A DNA stretch of 64,000 nucleotides, from NCBI GenBank assembly GCA_037576215.1, contig JBANDB010000001.1, positions 1,240,001 to 1,304,000 on the forward strand, written 5' to 3'. The position numbers and the translations under genes were made by a program. Of the stretch, positions 11,661 to 23,307 are shown piece by piece (positions within the stretch are counted from its first letter, which is position 1; each line of letters starts with the position of its first letter). The stretch is from Armillaria gallica. Its lineage: Eukaryota; Basidiomycota; Agaricomycetes; Agaricales; Physalacriaceae. The notes beneath the pieces were generated by a model. The model searched no databases. It worked only from the letters and a program-made list of their open reading frames with translations, and had not been told where the DNA came from.

Positions 11661-13440
11661 AGTAAAAGTTAAGAAAATCATATCAGGTCAATATTATTTT
11701 TAAGCCCTCGCCTGGCTGACCAACTGACTGCATGGGAATAACATACCCATAAAGGATGGGTCATATGACTGAATGATGCACAAGAATCCCGGTCCATTGT
11801 CTTCCATAGTACTTCCATGTCTTGCTGTGTCCATACAGGCTATAATACTAACGGTGAGTCTACTTCCCTACTGTGCATGCATGATACTTCTGGTTTAATA
11901 CTTATCTTTCTAAACCAACACACCTCATAGGATGCTAAGTCCAAGCAAGATAAGGAACCGAATTCTACTTATTCAGTTGAAAATTCACATTTCTTTGCTT
12001 TGGAATGCCTCTCTCTGGCTCTGAAGGTATTCTGAGTCATTTATGCATGTAATCTGACCTTCTTAACTGAGTATGAGGTACTCAGATTCTAATTTACTTG
12101 GACCAGCAAAATTATTTTTAGTGACCTTTTCGACTGACTGACCAACCAACCAGATGTGCTGGGCTGATGGCCTGCAACCCCCTTGCAGTGGTTGAGACAT
12201 TAGATGGGCAGGATGCATGAGAGTGTGTAGAAGAGAGGTGGCAGGTCATGAGTGACACAACTTGCAAGCACTAACAAAAGTCACATGGAGCGATGGAACC
12301 CACTCATATCGCCCATATCACATATCCATTTCAAATGCCTTTATCACACTAACAAAGCTGTGCACAATAGCTATGATCCTTCGAAACAGCAACTAAGTAC
12401 AAGACCTCACTCAGTGTCTCTACAGTGGACTACCACCGCACATCAAACTGGACAGAGCATGATAGGAAGGAGTGAGTAGATGCTGGTGACATGTGTGGGT
12501 TAAATAAGATGGTACAAATATAATGCTTGCGAATTTTCATTTTTGATGCCAACTGTACAAGGCTATTACACCAAACACGATGTACCTTGATTTTGTTGAC
12601 CCTGCAAGGAGGCAACCTGTTGGTTTCAGTACTATTAGTATGGGATATGATATTAGCAACCATTGAGTTTTCTTTCAGCTGATATGTCTGTTGAGGTTAG
12701 GGATTGAAATAAGCGCAGTGTAAGAGTTGTATGCACAACTGTAGTTGGGGTGTAAAGTTAATGATTATTAACTCGGAAAAATTCTAGCTACTTATATACT
12801 ACAAGTAATGTCTTTCTAGAGGCTTCTACTACTTTCCTACAGTGTCCATAAGTTTCTGTGCTTAGTCAGCAGTGAGCTGAACTTGAATACTCCAACCATC
12901 TCGAAGATTCCAGACTTTTCCAGATTGATGCCAAGTCCGGCACGATTGATCACTCTCAATCTCAACAATGTCAGCATGCTAATTGTGGTACTTAGGCAAA
13001 AGTGTGTCTGCAGGTCGGAGAAGTGTCCCATCCACCACTGAGCACTGATTATGCAATATATGACAACTTTGCTGATTTTACCACTATGTCCACCAAGTCT
13101 GTCATTCAAGTCTGAATGCCACCTTCCTCATTGACTACAATGACAACACCACAGAGACCTATTCGCATGGGGAGCTTCTACAGAAGCATTCCAACATCCA
13201 CACTAATACAAGGATAAATTGTACAAGTCTGCCAACCTTATGCCACTCCTCCTTTCATGACCGAAACTGATTGAAAAGCACAAAACCTTTGCACCAAAGT
13301 CAGGTGTTTGCATTGTAAATTTAGCAGCAGCAACATATATATAAGCAAAGCAAAGGCGATAATATGGAGCAGACCAAACAAACATAAATAACACATTTGT
13401 TTCCTTCTTCTTCCAAGGGGTTGGCAGACTGTTGTTCCAG
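11660..13440. other. CpG-poor stretch without recognisable gene
   Basis: Only repeat relics are visible. 12240-12700 resembles 20090-20640 (shared gatggtac..gt.taatgctt). Short ORFs have no family features that I can recognise. Confidence 0.5.
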
Positions 13441-13451
13441 CACATCAGGTT

Positions 13452-13930
13452 GGTCGGTCGGTCAGTCGACCTTACAACACCTAAATTTTTTTTTGGACCT
13501 CATCTACTCCTACTGGAAAATATAACTGTCCAAGCATCATAGCATGTTTCATAGTATATATTATAGCTGTTTACTATCTTTCTAACAAGGATTCACCGGA
13601 GATTTCGGTGAACAAGGGCAGAACTTCAAAAAAGAAACATTTGCCGGTCTTGCCACTTGCCCTGGCATAGATCAAAAATGTTCCACGGTGCCCCAGTGAG
13701 CAGTCTAAATCAAGAAAGCTAATATAATACATTAAAGTACCGTCAGGCCATGCGAAACCCGCAACTTGCAAGTTCAAGGGCGGGTTGACTCAGGGGTCTT
13801 GCAAGAAGAAAAAGAGTACGATGTCGTCATATAGATCATGTGATATGTCTACCTTTGGAGTATTATTCTCACGGGGTCGGTCGGTCGAGGCGGTGAGGGC
13901 TAAAATATTTTTGGACCCGATGTCATGTGT
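13452..13930. repeat. Pair of short direct repeats with a GGTCGGTCGGTC core
   Basis: A stretch of about 50 bp (ggtcggtcggtc, then a run of A and T, then tttttggacc) occurs at 13452-13500 and again at 13874-13920. The intervening 400 bp holds no gene that I recognise. The first copy also marks the point where CpG becomes frequent. Confidence 0.45.
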
Positions 13931-14343
13931 TGAAAATGCGCAAACCCCTTGTCTTCTTCAGAAGGTTACAACTTTAGAACCAGGGTTAGTCAGTGATCGA
14001 ATGAACAAGTATCAATGCGCAAGGTCATTATACAAGTACTCACAGAAGAGTTTCCGTCAGTGTCTCCCGTGATTTCCACCGTGGTTGTGATATTAATGTC
14101 AACGTGCCGCTAGAATGTTTCGACCGTAAATCGATCAGCACGAGGACAAAAAACAAGCAGGAGCGTAGCACCTTGTTCGTGTTGTCAGCTCTCGCGGTAT
14201 CTGCCAAAGGCCGACTATGGGCACCGAAGGTGGAGAGACTCAATGTGTTGACATTGGTTGAAAAGTTATCGTTGACCGGTTTAGTAGGTCTACGGACGTT
14301 CAACCTGAAGCGAGATCGTAAGGACAGATGGTTGCGCGGAGAA

Positions 14344-15968
14344 TCAAGAAACGAATGTAGCAAGGAAGGAGTTCGAGTATACTTGGGATGGTGTGCATGT
14401 TAGCTCGAAGCCCGAGCGCGCGGAACGGACATGTTTCACATACAGTTTGCAACTATCTGGTAGACAGACAGATATACGAGGTTCTTGGAGTAAGCTATGT
14501 TCTAAGAAGCTCCAATGTCAGCGTATAACGACGTGCGAGGATGATAGAGTAACTCACGAAGGCAATGACAAAGATATCCGCAACCCTGGAGATGAATTCG
14601 TCACTTAAATGATAACATAGAAATATGATATGCCTCTACGAAGTTATAAGACCATTATGAATGGCATAAACAATGAGTCTATTAATCAACGTGTCGGTGC
14701 TATAAAGTCGTTGAGTCCTCCAACCAGTTTGACTGCGCCACAGTGTGGAATGACGTACCGTTTGATTCCGGTACGACTGCTATGGAGAAAATAGCAAAGT
14801 AACACAGCGATCAGGAGATCCGTCACTACATAGAGAGTCAAGGAAGCCCTGACGAGGTTCTGTATAACGGAGATAAATATGATTCAAAATCATGTCCGAC
14901 CAATGCTTACTGCCAAAGTGGACCGGTCAAACAGAGCGAAATACTTCAGATGCAGACTGAAAATGACACATGAGACAGAGACGCATGAGAACCACCGTCA
15001 GTCCTAACCTATAGCCGGTGACACCTAAAAGGCAAAAAGGGATGATTTCCGATGAATATCCTTCATATAGGAGGCTTAAATACGCACATATGCTGGTTCC
15101 TAGATGGAGGCTGCGTTACGGAAGATAGAAGAAGAGTATGAGACACTCACCCAAGCGACAGATAGAGGAAATGACTTAATGCCAAGGTGAGTGTCATTGT
15201 ACAACGCGAAAGCATATGAATCTCACGACGACAGCCACTAGAGGCATATTGTGGTTCGACACTGCATAGAAGATATCAGAAGGTGGTAATTGGAAAAAAA
15301 AAGAATTGCAGCAACAATAATATATCCGTCGGGCATAATATAAGTAGACAAAGAAAGCAATAAGGGCCTACGATCATCCTCACTGGAGACAACCTGAAGG
15401 AGTTACGGACAGCGCTAAACCACGTACTGTTATGCTGACGTTGAGCTAGTTGGCGTATGTATGTTAAGAGCCATCGGAGACAGATGTGGATAACTCACAG
15501 ATACCGACCTGGCAATATTTCAGTCTTCTCGTTCTCGCGTGAAAAATCTAATACTTACCAGATCCCTTCAGCTAGAGCATCTGGGTCCCCATAATGGAGT
15601 ACGACATAATAGTAAATGGCATGACTACCGAAAGCCAAATGCAAAACTTCCAAAATCCTACGCCGCCGTAAGAGTCAGTGGGTATTTGATTATTAGCGAA
15701 GAGTACCATATTGTGCCAACCTTCGAGTCTGTTAGTGCCGGGTCGCTGAGAAGAGGAATTTTAATCTTTACCGAGGCCTTAAGGACGATACCGTCAGAGT
15801 AGCGAGTGTAATAATACCAAGTTTGAGTGCAGGTAACGCCGAACAGGCTAGATATACGAGGAGATCAGAATACAGACGAATGCATCTTGGGGAGTTAATG
15901 AACCATGAGGATGCGATGATACCAATGAGGAATGCGCCAAAAGTACCGTTGAGTGAAGCATCAGCCAT
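14344..15968 (-). CDS. DUF6534-type integral membrane protein, multi-exon
   Basis: I recognise this as the Agaricomycete DUF6534 family of multi-pass membrane proteins, whose function is unknown. Exon 1 runs 15968-15904 (MADASLNGTFGAFLIGIIAS); exon 2 runs 15847-15772 and continues LFGVTCTQTWYYYTRYSDG. An exon ending at 15559 reads EVLHLAFGSHAIYYYVV then YGDPDALAEGIW. Near 14740-14680 is the family hallmark TDTLINRLIVYAIHNGLITS; then VADIFVIAF, then NLVYLSVYQIVAN, then YSNSFLATF before TGA at 14344-14346. Introns are short with GT-AG ends. The middle exons (about 15540-14760) could not be placed with confidence. CpG content is normal. The start is the first ATG at the conserved N-terminus. This looks like a working host gene, but I could not confirm an uninterrupted frame throughout. 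Confidence 0.7.
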
Positions 15969-16990
15969 TTGAAAGTAGCTGAGGAGAGAAAGTGAGATTG
16001 CTGGGTTCATATTTTTATGAGGGTCCCCCCCGTTGATGACGGGAATCTCGTATTGGATACACAACGTCAATGAGGGACATACTAGCTCGCCTGCGGCTCC
16101 AATGCATTGATTCGCTCTATCGTCCACTGGTCACTGATCAGTCACAGTGCGTCAAGTGATCATTTCTATGGGCACAAGCAGATTCACAAGATACCCAGCC
16201 GATGGGATTACAACATTCAAGGCGGCTGCTATTCTTGGGCAGAGCAGTCAAACCAACCAGCTAGGTGAGTTCGCTGTGCACGGGAGAAGAAGGAGCCTTC
16301 ATGTAAACAGAGAGCGCATAATATCAGGTTGAAGATACCTGTGGAACCCGTCAAGTGAGGTATGTATATGAACATCCGAGTCGGAGAAAGTGTGCATTGG
16401 GTTGGTGTCGAAGCTCCTTGAGTACCGACCATATTGGGAATACCTACTAGAGTCACGAGGAGTGTGAATTTCGCAGTAAACTTTGATGTTGACCGATCAA
16501 CACTGCCTCAAGCAATGGACTGATGAGTCGTTCGACTCCGTTTCACCGCCAACTCTGAAAGATTCAGCTAGCACTTAGCTTCAATGTAATTGAGTATATT
16601 TCTTCCGAATGATATCGAGCTTCGAAGCAGATGGCTAGGCTATAGAAACAGCTAACGGGATGATATATCGGCATCCCGTTGCCTCGCCAAAATTAACCTG
16701 CATTCACTGTGTGGACATTAACTACCCACCTACCCTGCTCGCTCAATAGCGGTTCTCAGCCCTAGCACTCCCGAGCGTGCGTTTCCACGCGATGGACATG
16801 ATCCGCCATCTGTGACCATGAGTTCTTGGATCAAGCGAACCGAATCAGAAAACAAAAGATCCACAGGCGGGAGGAAAAACTGACCCGTTTCCTTGGACCC
16901 TTCGATGTCCATGGTGGCGATCCCGTTCTGCGCGGCTGCAGTTCGAGGATAGATGTTGTAGCGTCAATATACAGTCACTAGTGTTTGAGG
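15969..16990. other. About 1 kb upstream of the DUF6534 gene, no gene recognised
   Basis: CpG content is normal. Several ORFs of 60-75 codons occur on both strands (e.g. minus-strand 16730-16912), none with a motif that I know. The part next to 15968 should hold the DUF6534 promoter, but no clear TATA or CCAAT arrangement stands out. Confidence 0.4.
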
Positions 16991-16992
16991 GC

Positions 16993-17700
16993 CATCACAT
17001 CCGTGTGGCAGGTCCGAGTCCTATTCGAGTAGTCCGTATAATGTCCCTATTTACGATTGACATCATGTGTCGTCCCCCTTCTCTTACATATAAGTATGCA
17101 ACACAACGTCTGCCCGCGTAAACTGTACCTGCCGTGTACGATTCCGTCGTTGAACCACACGTTGTATTGCATATCCACGTATCGCGCGGTGAAATGGTGT
17201 GCCCCATAATATATGGCTCCTACTATCTCGTATCGCACGCTCTCGCCGTTGACCTGAACTATGACGGCAGCGTCTGCCCGTACGTCTACCCCTTCGACGT
17301 ATATAGGTAGTATTGCCGCTGCGTACACGAAACGTCGGGTCGCTGTAAGTGGCGAGGAGCATATGTCGCATGCGGAGTGGGAGGATCTGCTCGACAAATT
17401 CGTTAAGTATTCGCTTACGGAAATACAAGAATCGGACCTGATACCCAGCACATGTATGCCACACGAGAACATAGGTGTAACATCCGTCTCGTGTCCCTTT
17501 GTGTAAATACTTGTGCATTCGAAGGCGGGTGCATCCCTTCTGAACCATCTTTCGAGCATGGCGCTGGGGTTCGTCTCTTGTCCGTACACAAACACCTCGG
17601 GATACTTCCTATGCAGTTTTCTCCTCATGAAGTCTCTAACTTCTTCCAGAGAGTACTGTCCATCCATATGCGATTGCAGAGACTTGCACAGCGTGCCAGG
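16993..17700 (-). pseudogene. USP/UCH-like (peptidase C19 fold) C-terminal fragment
   Basis: The open frame on the minus strand (about 17696-17047, probably with a final exon to 16993 across a GT-AG intron from about 17127 to 17045) ends with YEIVGAIYYGAHHFTARYVD, then WFNDGI..GR. This matches the last block of ubiquitin-specific proteases, where a tyrosine/glycine stretch precedes the catalytic His (here HFTAR) and an aromatic plus Asp follow. Upstream is a Cys pair (CDICSS) resembling the USP zinc finger. The catalytic Cys box is not visible. The frame runs on beyond 17700 into repeat unit A, so its 5' end is probably lost. Many such USP-like proteins in agaric genomes are repeat-associated; that is from memory. 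Confidence 0.45.
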
Positions 17701-19110
17701 CTTTCCACTGCCGGTAGTCGGTGCCAAGCGCAATGAGGTAGAGCTTGCGCCGTAAGCTTGGAAGTAGGTGACCGCCCCGACAGAAGGCTGTCTTGGGTAC
17801 CTCGGGCTTAGTGCCTGGCGATCCCCTGCTAGTTCACGAAGAATCCGGCCCACACCCTTTTCATGGCAACTTCAGCATTGCCGCGTTCATCAGCGTCACC
17901 CCGCATGAACTTGTTGCACCAGACAATGGTGTCGCGACTTTGAGGATTTTTGCCATGATATGGAAGATCTGGTAGTCAAAGAGATCCATGAGCCGGTTGT
18001 CGCAGTCACACAGGTTGGACGTTGCATGCGGCATCAAGAATGGGGAGTACGGAGGAGTCTTTATCGGCAGCAGTGACCGGGTACATCTCAGCGTTCAACG
18101 ATGTCCTTCTTTTCCCGCTTCTCCTTCCACCTCTTCGTCAAAAACTACGACGACGCCAATCTCGTCCGAGTTGTCAATCACCCGTTTCATAGTGGGATGA
18201 ATCATTGCCTTGCCTCAGCGTGAGCGCCATGCCGGTAATCATGCTTCGACGTTGAGAAAGCCATTCGCAGGCTAGGGTCGCCGGGTTTGGGGCTGAGTGT
18301 CGATCTGCCAGGCTTGAGTAAGGTTGGTAACCGAGCATAGAACGGTCACGCACCACAGACCTTCTCACGTTCCCACCATCACCACGAAATCGCGTAACCC
18401 TCCACGGACTTCGTTCCAAATTCGTAAACAGCTCTTCTTCATGTTAACCCTGTATCCCATCTCATCAGTCGAAGATACAACGATGTTGGATTGACTTCAC
18501 TAACGAGCTGCTGCTGATTAAACCTCCTAGGCAATAGACAGATCTGCTTTGGGTGCGGATCTGTGCGCGAGCTTTAGCTGAGGTCCTGGCCGACATATAA
18601 TGTGTAGAGGCACCTTCTACGTAATATAGACATTGTTCGGGCGACCCGTAGCATTGAAGGCCAGGTAAAGCAGTAGAAGAGAGGTAGAGATTGTGCTATT
18701 CCTGAAAAATCGAGAACACACGAGAACACGAGAACACCATAGATCCTAAACCAATTTCAACAGAAGGAGGGTGAATTGAAAGATAAACGGCGTACCTGAC
18801 TGCTTTCCCCATCGCAAAAGGAGGTTCACAAGCTGAGGGAATAGTTAGCAAGGGTTGTATGGGTAGAGGTTTAGCAACGTACCTTGTAACGCTATGCCCC
18901 GTTCCTCTGCGAGGTCCATTTCGAGCGAGATATTGCACAGTGATATCGGTTTTGATCTGAAACAATGTCAGTCTTAAAAGCCAGCAACTCGGATGCAGAG
19001 TACATACTTCTCATGGTAGAAGACAAGACCTGCCCCGCCCCATAATTTTGCCGGACGTGTCTCCTCCAGGGTCTTTCTCGCCATTGGCTCAGCACAGTAG
19101 GCGGTGGTCG
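17690..19110 (+). repeat. Direct repeat, CpG-retaining copy of 10228-11660
   Basis: The boundary with the USP-like fragment is sharp at about 17700. It keeps CpGs lost in the 10.2-kb copy. Part of it (gtcgccgggtttgg, then gttcccaccatcac) occurs a third time at 30890-30985. No convincing gene. Confidence 0.7.
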
Positions 19111-19329
19111 AGGCATTAGATGGGCAGGATGCATGAGAGCGCGTAGAAGAGAGGCGGCAGGTCCTGGGTGACACTGACAGATCTTTGAGGGCAGAAGTAT
19201 TTTCTCCCTCAAATCTTCCCACCGCCCAGCATCGTTCGTGTGCGTTCTTGACTTGAACATTGTCTGCTGACTCGAGCCAAAATTTGCCTGTGCCGGCTTG
19301 AGTTGTATTACCGTTGCGAGACGAGGGAA

Positions 19330-20110
19330 GGACAAGGCTAAGTATCAAGGAATAGTCAGTTATGAAATCATGATGCAACTGAACAAGTCTACCTCTGTAA
19401 AGCTTTCTGGGGACAGGATCAAGCTTGGGAATTGTGAACGGACGTGCCTTCGTCCGGTGAACCCCCCACTATTTCGCGAATAATCCAGCCTATGCCCTTC
19501 GAGTGCATAGCAAGCTCAACATGACACGCCCGTTTGTGCGAGAATACACCAGAGAATGATGCGAACTTTGTCGAAACCGTGGCAGTCTGGGGTAGTCGAA
19601 AATTCGTAGTCACGCACGGAGGAGGCTTTGTCGGCACGGGTCTGAGTACAACTCAGGGACCGACGATGTTCTTGTCGACTTTGGATGTTGCGGATCCAGC
19701 ACCTCCACGCCAACTTGATCGCCGTCCTAAGGTGCAGCATCACGTCCCACACTCGTCGTCCGACTCATATCTGTTTTCAAGCCCTCACCGCAATACCAAC
19801 TCGTCATCAGTCTCCGCTCCATGCCGGGATCGCGTCATAGTTGGTACGAGTTGAGAGAACAGTTCGCTGGTTATAGGTTCACCTCTTGCTAGTGTCGCAG
19901 GGTTGGGGACGGGTATCAGTTGGGTGACGGGCAGGGTAGGGCAGGCAGGGCATGATCGGTGACCTCGGTTTGGCTCGGACGGTCACGCCACTAACGCCTC
20001 CTCGCCGGATGTTCTCACGCTACCATCGCGTCGACGACGATATCGATCCCCTGGCCATAGTTTCGCAATAGTTCGCATGCCCATTTCCAACAAGGCTGTG
20101 CACGACATAC
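19330..20110 (+). repeat. Dispersed repeat unit B, CpG-retaining copy
   Basis: Collinear with 26355-27515 in direct orientation, from gctaagtatcaaggaatagtcagtta to catgcccatttcca. The 26-kb copy carries about 400 bp extra (26880-27270). The 1.5-kb copy is the decayed relative. Confidence 0.65.
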
Positions 20111-20829
20111 CACCACGATGCTAGCCTTGGAAACGACCACAGCGGACTACCAGACACCGCAGTCAAACCCAAACATTAAATAACCCTAGCAATCACTGGA
20201 TCATCGGCAATGCCAGTGTTGACACGGACGTCTGTTAGCGCTCGTACCTCAAAGTTTTGGGAGAGTCCCCAGCGATACAGGTGCATCTCATTCGGCGTGA
20301 AAGGGTTGATTTCAGGCATTGGTGAGATCTTCCCAGACTTTCTTCACTTGTCATTCTAACGCACATATGATAGCCACCACCGTCTAACACCCAATAAGAT
20401 GCTCCTCACGGCCAAGGTTTAGGCGTATCATCTTCTCCCGTTTTCTTCACTACTTCTCCCTGGCGAGGAGACAGAATGTCCACCCCTCCCTTCTCCCGGA
20501 CTGGTGCCAGTACCCCACAAGACCGAATGGAGAATCGGAGACTGGATCCATCGTTAGTATGCTGAAGAGGCAGGAAGGAATAGACGCTGGGACGTCAGAT
20601 AAGATGGTACGAGTGTAATGCTTACGGGTTTTGGTTCCCTCATCATTACATTCTACAGCCGCTTTCGTCGTTTGATTTATTCCATTGATTCCTTGACCAA
20701 CATACGGTGACTTCATCGACCATTGGACCATGATTGGAGATCTCCATATCCCTTCCCTTCGCTCTCTGCGATCTGGTAGTAACGCGTCTCTAGGCGCGAT
20801 GCTAGTGTCACTGTTCGTGCCAAGCAATT

Positions 20830-21810
20830 TCACATTTGTATATCTGGTTAGAAGGAGCCGGCGATATATCCGCTCGATCTCATGGATGGCTTCGCCGACG
20901 AGGCCCTGCGCATTGTCCATCAACCGGCTTCATGATCCCACCAAATGATCCACCTTCTTCACCTCCTGCCGGGGGATCTCGAATGGGATGCTTGAAGACT
21001 TCCTGTTCACTTTTTCATTATCGACTACGACGACGACGTACGGTTGGGAAGCACTCGGTGAGCTGATCACGAATGACCGTTATATTCAAACTAACGAGCC
21101 GACTTAGGACGGAGCTTGTGCGTTTTCAAATATCGGCAGCGATACCTCCACCCTGGTGGATCCAGGACCGTGTGTCGTGGACGACCTAGCGGACGCGTTG
21201 CTCCTCAGCATCTTCGAACTCACGGACAACCAAAGCGATCCCTCCGTGGTGAGGAGGACAAGCGATGTTTGCAGCAGATCACCATATCGTCTCCAGGACT
21301 ATGGCAGCACACCGATGCTATGGTCCAAAAGCTTACAGCCAGCTTGCATTGATCAACATGCATCTGATCGGGGGCGTACCTACTCGTAGTCGACTTACGG
21401 CTGGCCCTTCCCAATGCTGAATCTGACTGGGCCCTGCTTAAGCCCATAACCTACTCTGCCTCCCGCTGAGTACTCTCGGTCGACATTTCCGCACATCATG
21501 TTGTCCCAATCCCGAACCCTTCTCCATCATCCGTTACTTTGAACATTTCATCATGGCAGCGAAACTTTTGAGGGGGGGTACTTTCTCCTTGAGAGCTCAT
21601 TGAAACTCTTGAGTGTACATTTGCGGCGGTCCCTCATGTCCTCCCACCGTCGCAGGCCATCAGCACGCTACATCTGAGAAAGCAGTTCAAAGGATTTCCC
21701 ATGGAATACGGGACTTCCGACGGCTTATAATGGGGTTGTCGTTGTATCAATGTATGGCAACGTTGGACCAAAGTGGGAGACTCGGATTTAGACATCGCTA
21801 GCCTCCGAAC
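20830..21810 (+). pseudogene. Fragment of an F-box-like protein gene
   Basis: At 21156-21389 the frame reads DDLADALLLSIFEL, then VVRRTSDVC, then LWSKSLQ. This looks like an F-box (LPxELLLxIFE..VCRRW...LW) with the key positions degraded. Downstream text at 21640-21800 (QFKGFPMEY, then GLSLYQC) could be the leucine-rich part, but frame changes and stops separate the pieces. A second relic of the same unit is at about 32170-32400 and a decayed reverse one at about 9700-10110. I would not expect a functional product. Confidence 0.4.
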
Positions 21811-23307
21811 GTCGAGTAACAACGAAGCATCGAGTGCTCTGTTGCTGTCGATCTACGCTCACTTGGAAGGTGTAGAGCTCTCATCTTCGTGAGTTACTCA
21901 TGTCCGCCGAGTATAGCACTCGTCGGCATCGAGCTATTGGACACTAGGTATAATTTTTGTTAGATCCGCTACCTTTATCTGATTTTGACCTCGGTAGCGT
22001 CCCATTGCCGTGTATGCACTCGATGGACCGTACCATCTAACCGGGCTCCCCGTCAGCACAGGCCAACCCACCCTCATTCGTGCGAGAGTATCTTTACCCG
22101 TGTCTTTATGTGGTTAAAGCGGGGTTCGAGTTCATTGTGTAGATGAATCAGTCCTGTCCATACCGAGTATGAATCCCGTCAAGGGACTGAAAGGCTGCAA
22201 TCCTATCAGATAGGTCAGGGGAATATATCTCTGCGTCGTCTGTCCGGTCGCTTTCCAGGAGTGTTCGGAGCTTTATCCGTTCATCATCAGCACAATCCTC
22301 TGCGATACTCTTCGGAGTCAGCTCAGGCTATCCTAACCGTATCATGCGAAAACTGAACCCTCCATGTACTACCACCATCATCTCGGCTCTGCTATCCTGT
22401 GAACCCCTTCTGTGCCTCCCTCTAGCGCCCCTGGGATACCAGTTCACTCCTTTAGCTAACGAATAGGTGGCTTGGCATCTTTGTGTCTGGATTGTGCTAC
22501 ATAGTCGGTTCTCCTAGTGCATGATGGGACAGTTCTTCTACAAGGATTTCCCTCCTTACCTTAAATTGGAGTCCATGGCCACAGTCCATTGTCCATACAC
22601 ACGGTCACGTCACCGCATCAATGTGACAATCCAGCTTCGCGAACGGGTCCGTTTCTGCTCAATTTCTGCTTCGGTTCATGATTCACGAGGCTAGTCATTT
22701 TTACCGCTCGGCTAAAACTCCAATACCCATCTATTTAGCTGGACATTATCCTGCGATAGCCAGCAGTGCTCTTTGGAGCGAACACTGGTTTCTCGAACCT
22801 CTCATACAGCCTGAAAAACGGCGAGCTCGTCGGCTGTGGGTATGTTGGGTAGTGCAGTATATAGATTTCTTATCTAGTTGTTTGTACTGTACACCACGGC
22901 TGTCTCTGCAGCGGACCATGTCGTGTAAGATGATGACGATTTGAGGCCGGGGATCAATTGAAACAGCAATTAATTTCGGTGTCCGCAGACGGAGGAGGGC
23001 TAGTGGTCGCTTCAAGTATATCCTGTTTGGATTATTTGAGAGGTTTCGCCACGCGGCTAATCCTTGTCAAGAAAAGCGCTGGACTACACAGAAATGAGAC
23101 CTGATGTTTCCGAGGCAACACAATGATCACTGGCATGCGCGACACTTGAGTAATCCAACATCCGAATGGTATGTGGCGGATAGTTATGATAAAATGCTGA
23201 ACGATATAGGTACCGTACTGTCCATCGTCAGTCATATTCCTCCTCTTTTGCTGAGAAATTGCTACGTAACGTAGACTGTAATAGTACACAACTGTACCAA
23301 CGAAGTA

